DNA from: Paenibacillus_D sp047238105
GTDB taxonomy: Bacteria > Bacillota > Bacilli > Paenibacillales > Paenibacillaceae
Assembly: GCF_047238105.1 (NCBI RefSeq)
Contig: NZ_JBDFMD010000001.1
Location: 682,001-746,000 of the forward strand
Direction: 5' to 3'
Length of the DNA: 64,000 bases
Shown here: in pieces, positions 1-8,350 of the stretch
Position numbering within the stretch: the first letter of the stretch is position 1
Layout: every line of letters begins with the position of its first letter
The notes under the pieces: model-generated
What the model was told of the DNA's origin: nothing
The model's input: only the letters and a program-made list of their open reading frames with translations
Database searches by the model: none
Made by a program: the position numbers and the translations under genes

Positions 1-829
1 CCGCCCCTTGCCAGGCCGTCAGCGGCTTGCCGAGCGGGACCGGCGAGACCGCCGCCTGCGTTCCCGATACCGGCTCGGCACCGCTCAGCCGCCGCTGCAG
101 CTGCGGGTTGTTCCGGCAAGCCCACTCCAGCAGCTCAAGCACAGAACCCCGCTCACGGACAGCGCTGGTGTGAGCGAGCAATCCGGCGACATTGACGATC
201 CCATCCTCGACGGGAGCCAGCCCGACATATCCGCCCTTCCAGAAATACAACTCTACTGCATCGCCCGATGTCATGCCGCTATAGTGGGATTTGACACCCA
301 GATATCGCAGTCTGCCGCCGGCCGGATCCCGCAGAGCGCCCCCCGGCAGATCACGGCCGGGAGCGGAGCCGCAAGCCGAGATGACTGCACGTGCACGGAA
401 TCCGCCACACTCGCTGCCCCGGGTGTCGATGGTATACCCGTCCCCTTGACTGCGCACCGCGCTCACCGTCGTACCCGTCACGATCCGCGCGCCATCGTCC
501 GACGCCTGCCGGTGCAAGGCACTGTCCAGGAAATAGCGGCTGATGCCAAGCGCAGCTGCCGGGAGTGCGAGGCGCAGCTCTTCCTGTCCGTGGAGCGTCA
601 GTGCGGCCTGACGGATGATGCCCGGTCCCCGGTCATAGATCCGCTCAAGGACACCCAGCTCCGCCAGCATGGTCAGCGCCTCGGGCGAGAGGAACTCCCC
701 GCATACCTTGTGCCGGGGGAAGCGTTGACGGTCGATCACAACCGTCCGCCAGCCTCTCCGTGCCAGCACTATGGCAGCACTGCTGCCGGCGATCCCTGCG
801 CCTATGATCGCGATATCCACCTCATCCAT
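1..829 (-). CDS. FAD-dependent oxidoreductase, geranylgeranyl-reductase-like (3' end outside window)
   Basis: Partial gene running off the left edge; 276 codons are visible. The N-terminus holds a Rossmann FAD-binding motif (IIGAGIAGSSAA) and, around residue 45, the KVCGEFLSPEAL motif typical of geranylgeranyl-reductase/aromatic-hydroxylase type flavoproteins. The ATG at 829 is preceded by GGGGAGG with 8 nt spacing and overlaps the stop of the upstream methyltransferase by 8 nt, so the two are probably translationally coupled. It is the third gene of an operon with a type III polyketide synthase, so oxidation or reduction of a polyketide or alkylpyrone/alkylresorcinol product is the likely role. 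That role is inference; the fold assignment is firm. Confidence 0.85.
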   Translation of the reverse strand, partial: MDEVDIAIIGAGIAGSSAAIVLARRGWRTVVIDRQRFPRHKVCGEFLSPEALTMLAELGVLERIYDRGPGIIRQAALTLHGQEELRLALPAAALGISRYFLDSALHRQASDDGARIVTGTTVSAVRSQGDGYTIDTRGSECGGFRARAVISACGSAPGRDLPGGALRDPAGGRLRYLGVKSHYSGMTSGDAVELYFWKGGYVGLAPVEDGIVNVAGLLAHTSAVRERGSVLELLEWACRNNPQLQRRLSGAEPVSGTQAAVSPVPLGKPLTAWQGA

Positions 830-1559
830 CAACAAGACCTCCCCGTCCGTCTGGCCGGATCCACACCGCATAACGGAATAAAGGCCGCCAGCTGTATTCC
901 AGCCTCAATCCCGGAAGCGCCGCTGCCAGCCGCGTCCAGTCAGCGCCGCGGAACCCTTTGGCGACGGAGAGCGGCCCGTCATGCCGGATATAGCGGTTGC
1001 CGGGCAGCAGCCGGGAGGCGCCCCACACCGCGAGCCATGCCAGCCAGTGCCGATGGATGTCGCTGACGACGACACCAAGCCGCGCCATGCTGCTCAATGC
1101 TTCGGCGGCAGCGATCAGTGACGGCCCGGTGAAATGGTGCAAGAACTGGGTCGCTGTGACGATGTCTGCTGACTCGCCTTGGCGGCTGAGCCGGAACAGC
1201 TCGTCCTGGACGACGGTGATCCTGGGCTCCATCCGGTGCACCAGCCGCGCAGCCGCGCACGCTTCGGCCGTCATATCGACGAGTTGGATCGATATGGCGA
1301 TCCGCTGCCGATCCGCCCAACGCAGCAGCGCCAGGTTAACATCGCCGGATCCGCTGCCGATGTCCGTTACCCTGAGGCGCTTCGGACGGCCTGCCGCCTG
1401 CCATAGCCTTTCTACACCGTATAGAGTAGGCCCGGCTGCATGGAACAGGCGGTTGAGCAGCCGCAGCTGACGCAGCGCGGCGCTCAGCTCGGGACCGCTC
1501 GCCTCCGCATCGTCCATCAACTCCGGCTTGACGGCACGTTCCCCGAGCGCCCTAAGCAC
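822..1559 (-). CDS. class I SAM-dependent methyltransferase of the polyketide operon
   Basis: 245 aa from a GTG start at 1559. This start is chosen because GGAGAGG lies 7 nt upstream and the GTG overlaps the stop of the polyketide synthase gene by 8 nt; a longer in-frame ATG at 1613 has no comparable site. The SAM-binding motif I (VTDIGSGSGDVNLALL) sits near residue 65, followed by an acidic motif II region (LVDMTAEA). The family methylates small molecules. Between a type III polyketide synthase and an FAD oxidoreductase, it most likely O- or C-methylates the polyketide product (inference). The substrate cannot be read from sequence. Confidence 0.85.
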   Translation of the reverse strand: MLRALGERAVKPELMDDAEASGPELSAALRQLRLLNRLFHAAGPTLYGVERLWQAAGRPKRLRVTDIGSGSGDVNLALLRWADRQRIAISIQLVDMTAEACAAARLVHRMEPRITVVQDELFRLSRQGESADIVTATQFLHHFTGPSLIAAAEALSSMARLGVVVSDIHRHWLAWLAVWGASRLLPGNRYIRHDGPLSVAKGFRGADWTRLAAALPGLRLEYSWRPLFRYAVWIRPDGRGGLVDG

Positions 1560-2718
1560 GGATGGACCTCTCCGGCTCACGGTGGCCTTTACCGACTGAG
1601 TCTGCACCGGCAAACGTCATGCGCAGCATCTCAAACGTCAGCCCCGGACCAAAAGCGACCGCCAGGCCGTCTCTCGCCGGAGACGCTGACTCGCGCAGCG
1701 CCTGCCGCTGCTTGTGCAGGACGAACAGAATCGTCGCCGAGGACAGGTTGCCATACTCCCGCAGCACGGCGCGGCTGTTGGCAACCAGCTCATCCGCCAG
1801 GCCGAAGGTCTGCTGGACACTGTCGACGATCCCCTTGCCTCCAGGATGTACAGCCCACCAGGACGGCATCTCCCCGCCCAGCAGCCGCTCCAGCTCGTCC
1901 GGGATATGCCTGGCGATCAGCTTGGGCACCTCCGGCGACAGGTACAGTTCAAAACCGTAATCCCCGAGCTCCCATGACATCTGATCCGCACAGCCGGGAA
2001 GCAGCGTGCTGTAAGGTTCATCCAGCAGGAATAGGTCGGCCTCCCCAGTCCTCGCCGCTGCCGTGACGACACAAGCTGATGCCCCGTCGCCGAAGAAGGA
2101 AGCGCTATAGAGCGCTTCCCGCTCGCTGGATGGCTGGATATGGAGCGTGCAGAGCTCGACACAGACGATGAGCACTTGAGCGGAAGGCTGGCCGGCAGCG
2201 AGCTGGCGAGCCAGGCCGATCGCCTTCAGGCCTGCCGCGCAGCCCAAAAACTGCAGCGGCATCCGCTGTACATCGGATGCCAGCCCAAGCTGCCAGCAAA
2301 GCTCGGCATCGAGTCCCGGCAAAAACTGTCCGGTGCAGCTGACCGTGATCAGATGCGTGATCTGCTCAGGCTTGGCCTGACTCTCAAGCAGCGCCGCGCG
2401 AGCCGCAGCCAGAGCCAGCGGCACCGACTCCCTTTTATAGATACGCATCCGCTCTGCTGTACCGGGTGCAGGCGCGGCTGCTCCTCCATCCGAAGGAAAA
2501 TACCTGCATGCCGAAGGCTCGGCAAGCAGATTGGGCTCGCATGTATACCTCGTCTCCACGCCGTTCTGGCGGAACAACCGTCTGGCCCACCTCGCCGCAT
2601 CCGGCCTGCCGGCTAGCGCTTCCGCCAGCCGCCCAGCGGTTTCCTGCTGCTCCAGACGATGCTCAGGCACAGCCAGGCCGATGCCGGTTATCGCTATCCC
2701 CGTCTTCTCCCTATCCAT
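1552..2718 (-). CDS. type III polyketide synthase (chalcone/stilbene synthase-like)
   Basis: 388 aa, normal family length. The catalytic triad of type III polyketide synthases is visible: Cys160 in QFLGCAAGLKAIG, His291 in WWAVHPGGKG and Asn324 in REYGNLSSA. Such homodimeric enzymes extend an acyl-CoA starter with malonyl-CoA and cyclise the chain into pyrones or resorcinols. The start at 2718 was preferred over the in-frame ATG at 2733 because that upstream ATG is itself part of the GGAGGGG ribosome binding site. It is the first gene of a tight three-gene operon. Bacillus BpsA makes alkylpyrones, but there the partner is an isoprenylcysteine-type methyltransferase, so the product here may differ. 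Confidence 0.92.
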   Translation of the reverse strand: MDREKTGIAITGIGLAVPEHRLEQQETAGRLAEALAGRPDAARWARRLFRQNGVETRYTCEPNLLAEPSACRYFPSDGGAAAPAPGTAERMRIYKRESVPLALAAARAALLESQAKPEQITHLITVSCTGQFLPGLDAELCWQLGLASDVQRMPLQFLGCAAGLKAIGLARQLAAGQPSAQVLIVCVELCTLHIQPSSEREALYSASFFGDGASACVVTAAARTGEADLFLLDEPYSTLLPGCADQMSWELGDYGFELYLSPEVPKLIARHIPDELERLLGGEMPSWWAVHPGGKGIVDSVQQTFGLADELVANSRAVLREYGNLSSATILFVLHKQRQALRESASPARDGLAVAFGPGLTFEMLRMTFAGADSVGKGHREPERSIRA

Positions 2719-2864
2719 CTCGATCCCCTCCATCTATTGCGATATGGCATGCCGCGAGATCGTCTCCCGGGCATGTGTCTGCTAATCTTGCTATGGACAT
2801 GCCGTAATCTATGGATATTCGGCACCAGCCTTTTCTATGCGCTTATCCGCTGCATAAAGAACAG

Positions 2865-2907
2865 AAAAAGCCCACGAACCCTTGCTGCATTCAGCAGGGC
2901 CGTGGGC
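2865..2907 (-). terminator. strong intrinsic terminator
   Basis: On the minus strand the arms GCCCACG and CGTGGGC enclose CCCT/AGGG and GCTG/CAGC pairs with an AATG loop, followed directly by TTTTT. It lies downstream of the pseudouridine synthase gene and upstream of the polyketide operon. It ends either the rsuA-type transcript or an unassigned structured RNA between 2865 and 3010. Confidence 0.85.
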
Positions 2908-3013
2908 AAGAGGAGCCGGACGGATGAAAGCGGTACTGCGTTCACGTGAAGCGTATCGGGCTGCTCCCGCGTTACCTCTGGACTCGATTTTCCGTATTCT
3001 ATCAACGCATAAT

Positions 3014-3778
3014 CTAGCTGCCCTTCGTCTTCGCCCCGGAATGCTCCTGCAGCAGTGCAAGCTCAGTCGGCGTGAGCTCCCGGTAGCTGCCAAGCGGCAA
3101 GTCCGGATCCAGATGCAGCGCACCCATGGCCACCCGGCGCAGATAGGTCACCTGTTTGCCCACCGCTTCAAACATGCGCTTCACTTGGTGGAACTTGCCT
3201 TCGCGGATCGTCAGCGTAATCCTCGACTGCGGCGAGCCGTCAGCCGCCGGCTCCACCTTGTCGATCATCAGTTCGGCTGGCATCGTCACATATCCGTCAT
3301 CGAGCGTCACGCCTTGGGCAAATTGCAGTCGGTCCGCTTCATCGACTTCTCCCTTCACAATTGCCTCATACGTCTTGTCCACATGCTTGCGGGGCGACAG
3401 CAGCTCATGGGCCAGCTGACCGTCATTGGTGAGCAGCAGCAGCCCTTCCGTATCCTTGTCCAGCCTGCCTACCGGAAAAGGCTTAAGCAATCGGTCCTCC
3501 GCCCGCAGCAGATCGATCACCGTACGCTCACGGCGGTCCTCGGTCGCCGAGATGACGCCTTGCGGCTTGTGCAGCATGAGATAGACGACCTCTTTGTAGA
3601 GGACTACGTTCTCCTGCCACCGCACGGTGTCCCGCTCTGGATCGACCGCGAGCCCACTGTCCTTGATTACGGCATCGTTCACGGAGACGAAGCCTTGCTT
3701 GACCGCTTTTTTGATCTCGCTTCTGGAGCCGAATCCCATATGGGATAGCAGCTTGTCCAGGCGGATTGTCTTGGTCAT
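3014..3778 (-). CDS. RsuA/RluB-family rRNA pseudouridine synthase
   Basis: 254 aa. An N-terminal S4 RNA-binding domain (IRLDKLLSHMGFGSRSE, about residues 4-60) is followed by the pseudouridine synthase domain with the catalytic aspartate in FPVGRLDKDTEGLLLLTNDG (about residue 105). The family isomerises a single uridine in rRNA; RsuA-type enzymes act on 16S U516 and RluB-type on 23S helix 90, and I cannot decide between them. The second ATG (3778) is used because AAGGAAGGGG lies 8 nt from it and only 2 nt from the first. It follows the RsmF-type methyltransferase by about 45 nt on the same strand, so two rRNA modification enzymes are likely co-transcribed. Confidence 0.9.
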   Translation of the reverse strand: MTKTIRLDKLLSHMGFGSRSEIKKAVKQGFVSVNDAVIKDSGLAVDPERDTVRWQENVVLYKEVVYLMLHKPQGVISATEDRRERTVIDLLRAEDRLLKPFPVGRLDKDTEGLLLLTNDGQLAHELLSPRKHVDKTYEAIVKGEVDEADRLQFAQGVTLDDGYVTMPAELMIDKVEPAADGSPQSRITLTIREGKFHQVKRMFEAVGKQVTYLRRVAMGALHLDPDLPLGSYRELTPTELALLQEHSGAKTKGS

Positions 3779-3823
3779 CTGCATTACCCCTTCCTTAGTA
3801 TTCCGAGCAGCGGACCTGGATGC

Positions 3824-5392
3824 TCAGACAATCCGCCATCCCGGCGCCAGTTCGTTTTTGAGCACGCCGTCCTGCCATCTGCCCCATCCGAGCGGGTAGC
3901 CTGCTACACAGACAAGGACAAGCCCCTTCGGCTCATCTGCGTCGGCGCCCGACGGTCCCTTGATCTGCTCCCGGTCAATCTCCAGCGTCTCGCCGCGGAG
4001 ATAACGCCACACCGTATCGTCTTCCGCCCGCAGATCCAGCACTCTTGCAGCTTCTGCTGCCGTAAGCCCCAGCGCCAGTGCCTGGGACGGCTCAAAACGG
4101 TGACGGCCCGCTTCTCCGATATACCAGCCTGCCCGGATGACCCGCAGTCCGTCCAGTGCCGGGAGGCCATGCGGCTGCAGATACAGACGGCTGCCATAAG
4201 CCGTCAGCCGTCCGGCTAATGGCCGCTGCAGGGTCAGCTGATGCTCGGCAAACGTCTGCCACTGCGCCTCCGCTGAAGCGAGATCCGGCGCTTCCTTGCG
4301 GGATCCCCGCCGCCTGTCGGCACGGACAGCCCGCCCAGATACCGCTGCCTGCTGCTGTCGGTCCCTCCGCAGCTCCCTGCTGCTTGTCCGCAGAGGTGCG
4401 GAGGGCTGTTCGGGGGTTCCCAAACCAGCAGGGGGTGAAGCATCGGAGCCAGTTCCTTGCTTGTCTTGCAGGTCTGCTGCCAGAACAGCGGCATAATGCC
4501 CCTCGCCCTGAACATGATGTGGCCAGAGACGCACCGTCCCCTCCAGTCTGTGGTCTATTCCTCCCGAGACATCCGCGAATCCGGGCTGCCAGCCGTGGTC
4601 GGGCTGGACAGGAATCACGTCCAGCCTGGGGTGGCTGTGCAGCAGCGCGGCGATGCGATGCTCATTTTCTTCCGGCGTAAACGTACACGTCGAATACACA
4701 AGTCTTCCTCCCGGAGCCAGCATGGCTGCGGCATGAAGCAGGATGTCATCCTGCATAGCGGCATACCGGGCAGCATCATGCTTGCCCCAATAAGCGATCA
4801 TCCCCGGCTCCTTGCGGAACATCCCTTCGCCGGAGCATGGGGCATCGACAAGGATCCGGTCAAAGTACCTGTGGAACACCCTGGCCAGCGAGGCCGGCTC
4901 CTCCTGCAGCACGACTGCATTGCGCACGCCCGCCCGTTCGATGTTTTTGGCCAGCGCTTTGGCGCGTTCAGCGGCATTGTCATTGGCAACCAGCAGGCCC
5001 TTACCCTGCAGTCTGGCAGCGATCTGCGTCGATTTGCCCCCCGGGGCGGCGCACAGATCCAGCACCCGGTGGCCCGGCTGCACGTCCAGCAGAGCTACCG
5101 GCGCCATCGCGCTCGGCTCCTGGATATAATACAGTCCGGCATGGTAGAGGGGATGCTTGCCCGGACGGTCAGCATCGCCTTGGTAATAATAGCCGTCTTC
5201 ACTCCAGGGCACTGGCTCCAGCCGCTCGCCGAACGGAGCCAGGCGGCGGAACTCTTCAGCTGACAGCTTAAGCCGGTTGATACGCAAGCCGTACCGCCGT
5301 TCCTCGCTATAAGAAGCCAGGAAGGCGTCGATTTGTTCGCCCAGAAGCGTGTGCATCTGGTCCACAAACGGCTGCGGGAGCGTCTTTTCCAT
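3824..5392 (-). CDS. RsmF/NOL1-NOP2-sun family rRNA (cytosine-5) methyltransferase
   Basis: 522 aa, longer than minimal family members because of a C-terminal RNA-binding extension (about 330-522). SAM motif I with the NOP2/sun signature lies at 108-120 (LDLCAAPGGKST). The two catalytic cysteines are C186 (DAPCSGEGMFRK) and C236 (YSTCTFTPEENE), the arrangement of m5C RNA methyltransferases that form a covalent adduct and then release it. The target is probably 16S rRNA by analogy with RsmF (inference). It is the first gene of a two-gene operon with the pseudouridine synthase and is divergent from the thioredoxin-like gene at 5541. Confidence 0.9.
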   Translation of the reverse strand: MEKTLPQPFVDQMHTLLGEQIDAFLASYSEERRYGLRINRLKLSAEEFRRLAPFGERLEPVPWSEDGYYYQGDADRPGKHPLYHAGLYYIQEPSAMAPVALLDVQPGHRVLDLCAAPGGKSTQIAARLQGKGLLVANDNAAERAKALAKNIERAGVRNAVVLQEEPASLARVFHRYFDRILVDAPCSGEGMFRKEPGMIAYWGKHDAARYAAMQDDILLHAAAMLAPGGRLVYSTCTFTPEENEHRIAALLHSHPRLDVIPVQPDHGWQPGFADVSGGIDHRLEGTVRLWPHHVQGEGHYAAVLAADLQDKQGTGSDASPPAGLGTPEQPSAPLRTSSRELRRDRQQQAAVSGRAVRADRRRGSRKEAPDLASAEAQWQTFAEHQLTLQRPLAGRLTAYGSRLYLQPHGLPALDGLRVIRAGWYIGEAGRHRFEPSQALALGLTAAEAARVLDLRAEDDTVWRYLRGETLEIDREQIKGPSGADADEPKGLVLVCVAGYPLGWGRWQDGVLKNELAPGWRIV

Positions 5393-5443
5393 GATGATTC
5401 CTCCTCCGGTTCACAGATTTGCAACGATTTTGGACAGATCTCT

Positions 5444-5472
5444 TACCTAAACAGTGCAGCATGGTGTATAAT
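5444..5472 (+). promoter_or_regulatory. candidate sigma-A promoter for the thioredoxin-like gene
   Basis: A perfect -10 hexamer TATAAT at 5467-5472 has a weak -35 candidate TTACCT at 5444-5449 with a 17 nt spacer. The gene starts at 5541 after GGAGGT at 5523. The -10 is convincing, the -35 is not. Confidence 0.45.
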
Positions 5473-5540
5473 TACTTAAAGTAAGTGGAAGAAGCGGAAG
5501 CGATATCAACCAAATTCGGTATGGAGGTAGAAAGCAACTC

Positions 5541-6023
5541 ATGAAGAAAATGGGCATCTTTTTAGGTATCATTGTCCTATTGTTCGCAGGTATCTTTGTG
5601 CTCAACAAATCCAATGTAAACGAAGTTTACAATAAGCCGGTTTCCGAGCTCAATCCGCAGACCCGCGCGATATTGGATGATCCCAATTATCAGAATATTA
5701 TTTTGCCGGACGAGCTGGAGAGCCGAATCGCCAGCGGCGACGGAACATTCGTCTATTACTTTGCCTCAGACTGCGGGTTTTGCAAACAGACCACTCCGGT
5801 GCTGATGCCGCTCGCCGAGGAAGCTGGCGTCGATCTGCCGCAGTTCAACCTGAGAGAGTTCGACAGCTATTTCCAGAAGATGGGCATTCAATTCACCCCG
5901 ACTCTGGCTTATTACGAGAACGGATCGCTAGTCGACAAGATGGAAGGCGGCATTACCGTAGACGGCAGCACCGGATTTACAGAACAGCATTATACAGATT
6001 TCTTTGCCAAACATAAAGGCTGA
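5541..6023 (+). CDS. membrane-anchored thioredoxin-like protein
   Basis: 160 aa. An N-terminal hydrophobic segment (about residues 5-21) serves as signal anchor and places the rest outside the membrane. The thioredoxin-like domain has an active-site CxxC at C78/C81 (DCGFCKQ) and a cis-proline region (FTPTLAYY). The CGFC dipeptide differs from the CGPC of thioredoxin, which usually changes redox potential. Probable role: extracytoplasmic thiol-disulfide exchange, for example in cell-envelope protein maturation (inference). It is monocistronic, closed by a strong bidirectional terminator. It is not an obvious ortholog of a named Bdb or Res protein. Confidence 0.85.
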   Translation: MKKMGIFLGIIVLLFAGIFVLNKSNVNEVYNKPVSELNPQTRAILDDPNYQNIILPDELESRIASGDGTFVYYFASDCGFCKQTTPVLMPLAEEAGVDLPQFNLREFDSYFQKMGIQFTPTLAYYENGSLVDKMEGGITVDGSTGFTEQHYTDFFAKHKG

Positions 6024-6036
6024 CCACTGGTCTTTT

Positions 6037-6079
6037 GAAAAGCCAACCCCCCGGGCCGGGCCCGGGGGGTTGGCTTTTC
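6037..6079. terminator. bidirectional terminator between thioredoxin-like and alarmone synthetase genes
   Basis: A perfect inverted repeat with arms of about 21 nt (GAAAAGCCAACCCCCCGGG and its complement) starts with A-rich and ends with T-rich sequence. It can stop convergent transcription from both sides. Confidence 0.9.
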
Positions 6080-6090
6080 AGCGATAGCAG

Positions 6091-6897
6091 TTATGATTGG
6101 CCGCTGTTCTTTTTGGCTCGCATAATGGCCGCCTGCACTTCTACAGACAATTCTTTGAGCCCCCAGATATCCTCGCTGTCCCACAGCTCATTGAATTTCA
6201 ACTGAAATTGGGCAGCTTCCCGCACCCGGTTGTAAAAGTACAAATCCTGAATATCGCTCAGCACTTTGGAGACGATATTGGAGCGGTCCTCGAAGCCTCT
6301 CTGGGCTTCCAGAATCTCCGCCCGGATGCTGGACATCTCCGCATCAAGCTGAGAGGCGGCTTCCGCAGCCTTCTTGAGCCGCGCGCGCACATGCCCCGGC
6401 AAGCTCTCTTTATATTTATAGTTAAGCGAATGTTCGATCGTCGCCCAAAAATTCATCGCCAATGTACGGATCTGGATCTCTGCGAGTACTTTCTTGAATC
6501 CCAGCGCCGTCTGTACCGGATACTCGACGATCATGTGAAAGCTCCGGTACCCGCTCTCTTTATAATTGGTTACATAATCTTTCTCGTAGACAAGGGTGAG
6601 ATCCTGCCGTTTGCGGATAAACTCGGCCACCCGCTGGATATCCTCGACGAACTGGCACATGATTCGGATCCCGGCGATATCTTCAATCCCCGTATCAATC
6701 CGATCCATCGGTACTCCCAGACGTTTGGCTTTTTCGAGGATGCTGGATATGCGCTTGACCCTCCCCGTGACGAATTCAATCGGCGCATAGGATTCCCGGA
6801 CCTTCAATTCACTGCGTAACGTTTTGAACTTGACCTTCAGCTCTTCTATTGCTTGCTCATATGGGAGCAAGAAAAGGTCCCAATCCCTTCCATCCAT
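6091..6897 (-). CDS. small alarmone synthetase, (p)ppGpp synthetase of the YjbM/RelQ type
   Basis: 268 aa. It contains only the RelA/SpoT synthetase domain: the ESGYRSFHMIVEYP substrate loop (about residue 115) and EIQIRTLAMNFWATIEHSLNYKYK region (G-loop and catalytic Glu, about 140-162). No HD hydrolase and no TGS/ACT regulatory domains are present. Such enzymes transfer pyrophosphate from ATP to GDP or GTP. It is longer than Bacillus SasB (about 211 aa) through a C-terminal helical extension of unknown role. GGAGGT 6 nt before the ATG supports the start. It lies 20 nt downstream of pyrD in the same direction, so pyrimidine synthesis and alarmone production may share a transcript. Confidence 0.9.
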   Translation of the reverse strand: MDGRDWDLFLLPYEQAIEELKVKFKTLRSELKVRESYAPIEFVTGRVKRISSILEKAKRLGVPMDRIDTGIEDIAGIRIMCQFVEDIQRVAEFIRKRQDLTLVYEKDYVTNYKESGYRSFHMIVEYPVQTALGFKKVLAEIQIRTLAMNFWATIEHSLNYKYKESLPGHVRARLKKAAEAASQLDAEMSSIRAEILEAQRGFEDRSNIVSKVLSDIQDLYFYNRVREAAQFQLKFNELWDSEDIWGLKELSVEVQAAIMRAKKNSGQS

Positions 6898-6917
6898 GAC
6901 GTTACCTCCATTTCAGC

Positions 6918-8015
6918 TTACCGGTGCGCTGAACCGACTGCCTCCGTGAGCCGTGTGAAGCCGTCGCGGCGCAACCTCTCCAACAGGCCGCGGTTCAGCT
7001 CGCGAAGGATCTCCGGCCCCTTATAGATCAATGCCGTATAGATCTCAACCAAGCTGGCGCCTGCGCAAATCTTATCGTATGCGTCGTCGCTATCAAAAAT
7101 GCCGCCCGCGCCGATAATCGGGAGCTGTCCTCCCGTCTGGCTGTATACGCTGCGGATGACTGCCGTCGACATAGCTGTGACCGGGCGGCCGCTCAGCCCT
7201 CCGGCTTCGGCTGCATGAGGATGCGTCAAGCCCTCCCGGCTGAGCGTCGTATTCGTAGCTATAATACCCGAAATCCCGCTTTTGTGAATCGTATCCACCG
7301 TATATTCCAACTGCTCTGCCGTCATGTCCGGCGCGATCTTTACCAGGACCGGCTTGGGCGTCTCTCCCCGACGGGCACCCTGAGCGTCCATCTCGCGACG
7401 GACGGAATCCAGCAAGGTCTTCAGCTCGTCGCCATGCTGCAGCGCGCGCAGATCGGGTGTATTGGGCGAACTGATATTGACGACAAAAAAATCGCCGTAC
7501 TCATACAGGACGCGTATGCACGCCATATAATCCTCATGCGCCTGCTCGTTGGGGGTCGCCTTGTTCTTGCCGATGTTGATGGCGATCGGTATCGTCTTCA
7601 CCCGCCGACGCGAGAGGCTCAGGCGCATCGCTTCCGTCCCGTCGTTGTTGAAGCCCATCCGGTTGATGAGCGCGTCGTCAGGCGGCAAGCGGAACAGCCG
7701 CGGCAGCTCGTTGCCTGCCTGGGGTTTGGGGGTTACTGTACCCACTTCCGCAAAGCCGAAGCCGATGCTGGAGAAGCCGTCGACCGACTTCGCATTTTTA
7801 TCCAGTCCGGCAGCCAGTCCGACCGGCAGCGGGAAGCGCAAACCAAATAAATCCATGGCAAGCTCCGGGACTGGCTCCATGCCATACATCGACTGCAGCA
7901 GGCTCAGCATCCCCGGAACTTTACCCGCACTGTGCAGCCCGTCGATCACGAGATGATGAGCCTTCTCCGGGTCCATGCGGAAGAGCGCCGGCTTGGCAAT
8001 TTTTGAATACAACAC
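6918..8015 (-). CDS. pyrD: class 2 (quinone-dependent) dihydroorotate dehydrogenase
   Basis: 365 aa. It oxidises dihydroorotate to orotate in pyrimidine synthesis. The N-terminal helical extension (about residues 1-45, KIAKPALFRMDPEKAHHLVI), the catalytic-serine segment (FFVVNISSPNTPDLRALQ) and the long alpha/beta barrel (GLAAGLDKNA, INRMGFNND) identify the membrane-associated, quinone-reducing class 2, not the NAD-linked PyrD-PyrK type of Bacillus subtilis. It stands away from any pyr operon. The start is GTG at 8015, with a neighbouring TTG at 8012 as alternative; the AAGGA site is close to both. A small alarmone synthetase gene follows 20 nt downstream. Confidence 0.93.
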   Translation of the reverse strand: MLYSKIAKPALFRMDPEKAHHLVIDGLHSAGKVPGMLSLLQSMYGMEPVPELAMDLFGLRFPLPVGLAAGLDKNAKSVDGFSSIGFGFAEVGTVTPKPQAGNELPRLFRLPPDDALINRMGFNNDGTEAMRLSLSRRRVKTIPIAINIGKNKATPNEQAHEDYMACIRVLYEYGDFFVVNISSPNTPDLRALQHGDELKTLLDSVRREMDAQGARRGETPKPVLVKIAPDMTAEQLEYTVDTIHKSGISGIIATNTTLSREGLTHPHAAEAGGLSGRPVTAMSTAVIRSVYSQTGGQLPIIGAGGIFDSDDAYDKICAGASLVEIYTALIYKGPEILRELNRGLLERLRRDGFTRLTEAVGSAHR

Positions 8016-8210
8016 GTTCCTTCACTCCGTTTCCTTCGTACCACACGTCATCACTTAAGTTTATCCTTTTCCATGTGAAAAGAAAAGGGTCATATGCCGC
8101 AACCGGAGCAGTAACAGCAACACATGCATTGCGGCAATGGCCGAAAACGATTACACTGACATTATAATCAATTGCTAAACTTATCTGGACTCGAAAGGTG
8201 GTGTAGTCAG

Positions 8211-8348
8211 ATGGGCGCCAACCGCAGAAAACCGCCTATATTGCCCGGCAAGCCAAAGGAAGAAGGCAACAAAAAAGCCATGATCGTCCTTGGCTCGACA
8301 TTTGCCGTTATCGTCATCCTCGTCTCCGTCCTGATCATTGTCTCCTGA
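8211..8348 (+). CDS. 45-aa single-span membrane mini-protein
   Basis: A short frame of 45 codons begins at ATG 8211 behind AAGGTGGTG with 7 nt spacing. The product has a basic, proline-rich N-terminus (NRRKPPILPGKPKEEG) and one hydrophobic helix at about residues 22-45 (MIVLGSTFAVIVILVSVLII), ending in Ser. A TATAAT at 8163-8168 may be its -10. The gene sits between divergent pyrD and convergent L,D-transpeptidase. I do not recognise the family. A good ribosome site plus a clean transmembrane segment make a real gene likely, but the function is unknown. Confidence 0.6.
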   Translation: MGANRRKPPILPGKPKEEGNKKAMIVLGSTFAVIVILVSVLIIVS

Positions 8349-8350
8349 TG

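Noticed and set aside
8..1066. Long plus-strand open frame of 352 codons at the left edge
   Set aside because: It lies opposite the FAD oxidoreductase and methyltransferase genes, whose motifs and ribosome sites are clear; its translation is low-complexity Arg/Pro/Ala.
2719..2733. Earlier ATG of the polyketide synthase gene
   Set aside because: That ATG is part of the GGAGGGG ribosome site serving the ATG at 2718.
2900..2990. T-box-like leader upstream of the polyketide operon
   Set aside because: A GTACCGC word and a following terminator resemble a T-box, but the required TGGNACC bulge sequence is missing and the downstream gene is not an amino-acid gene.
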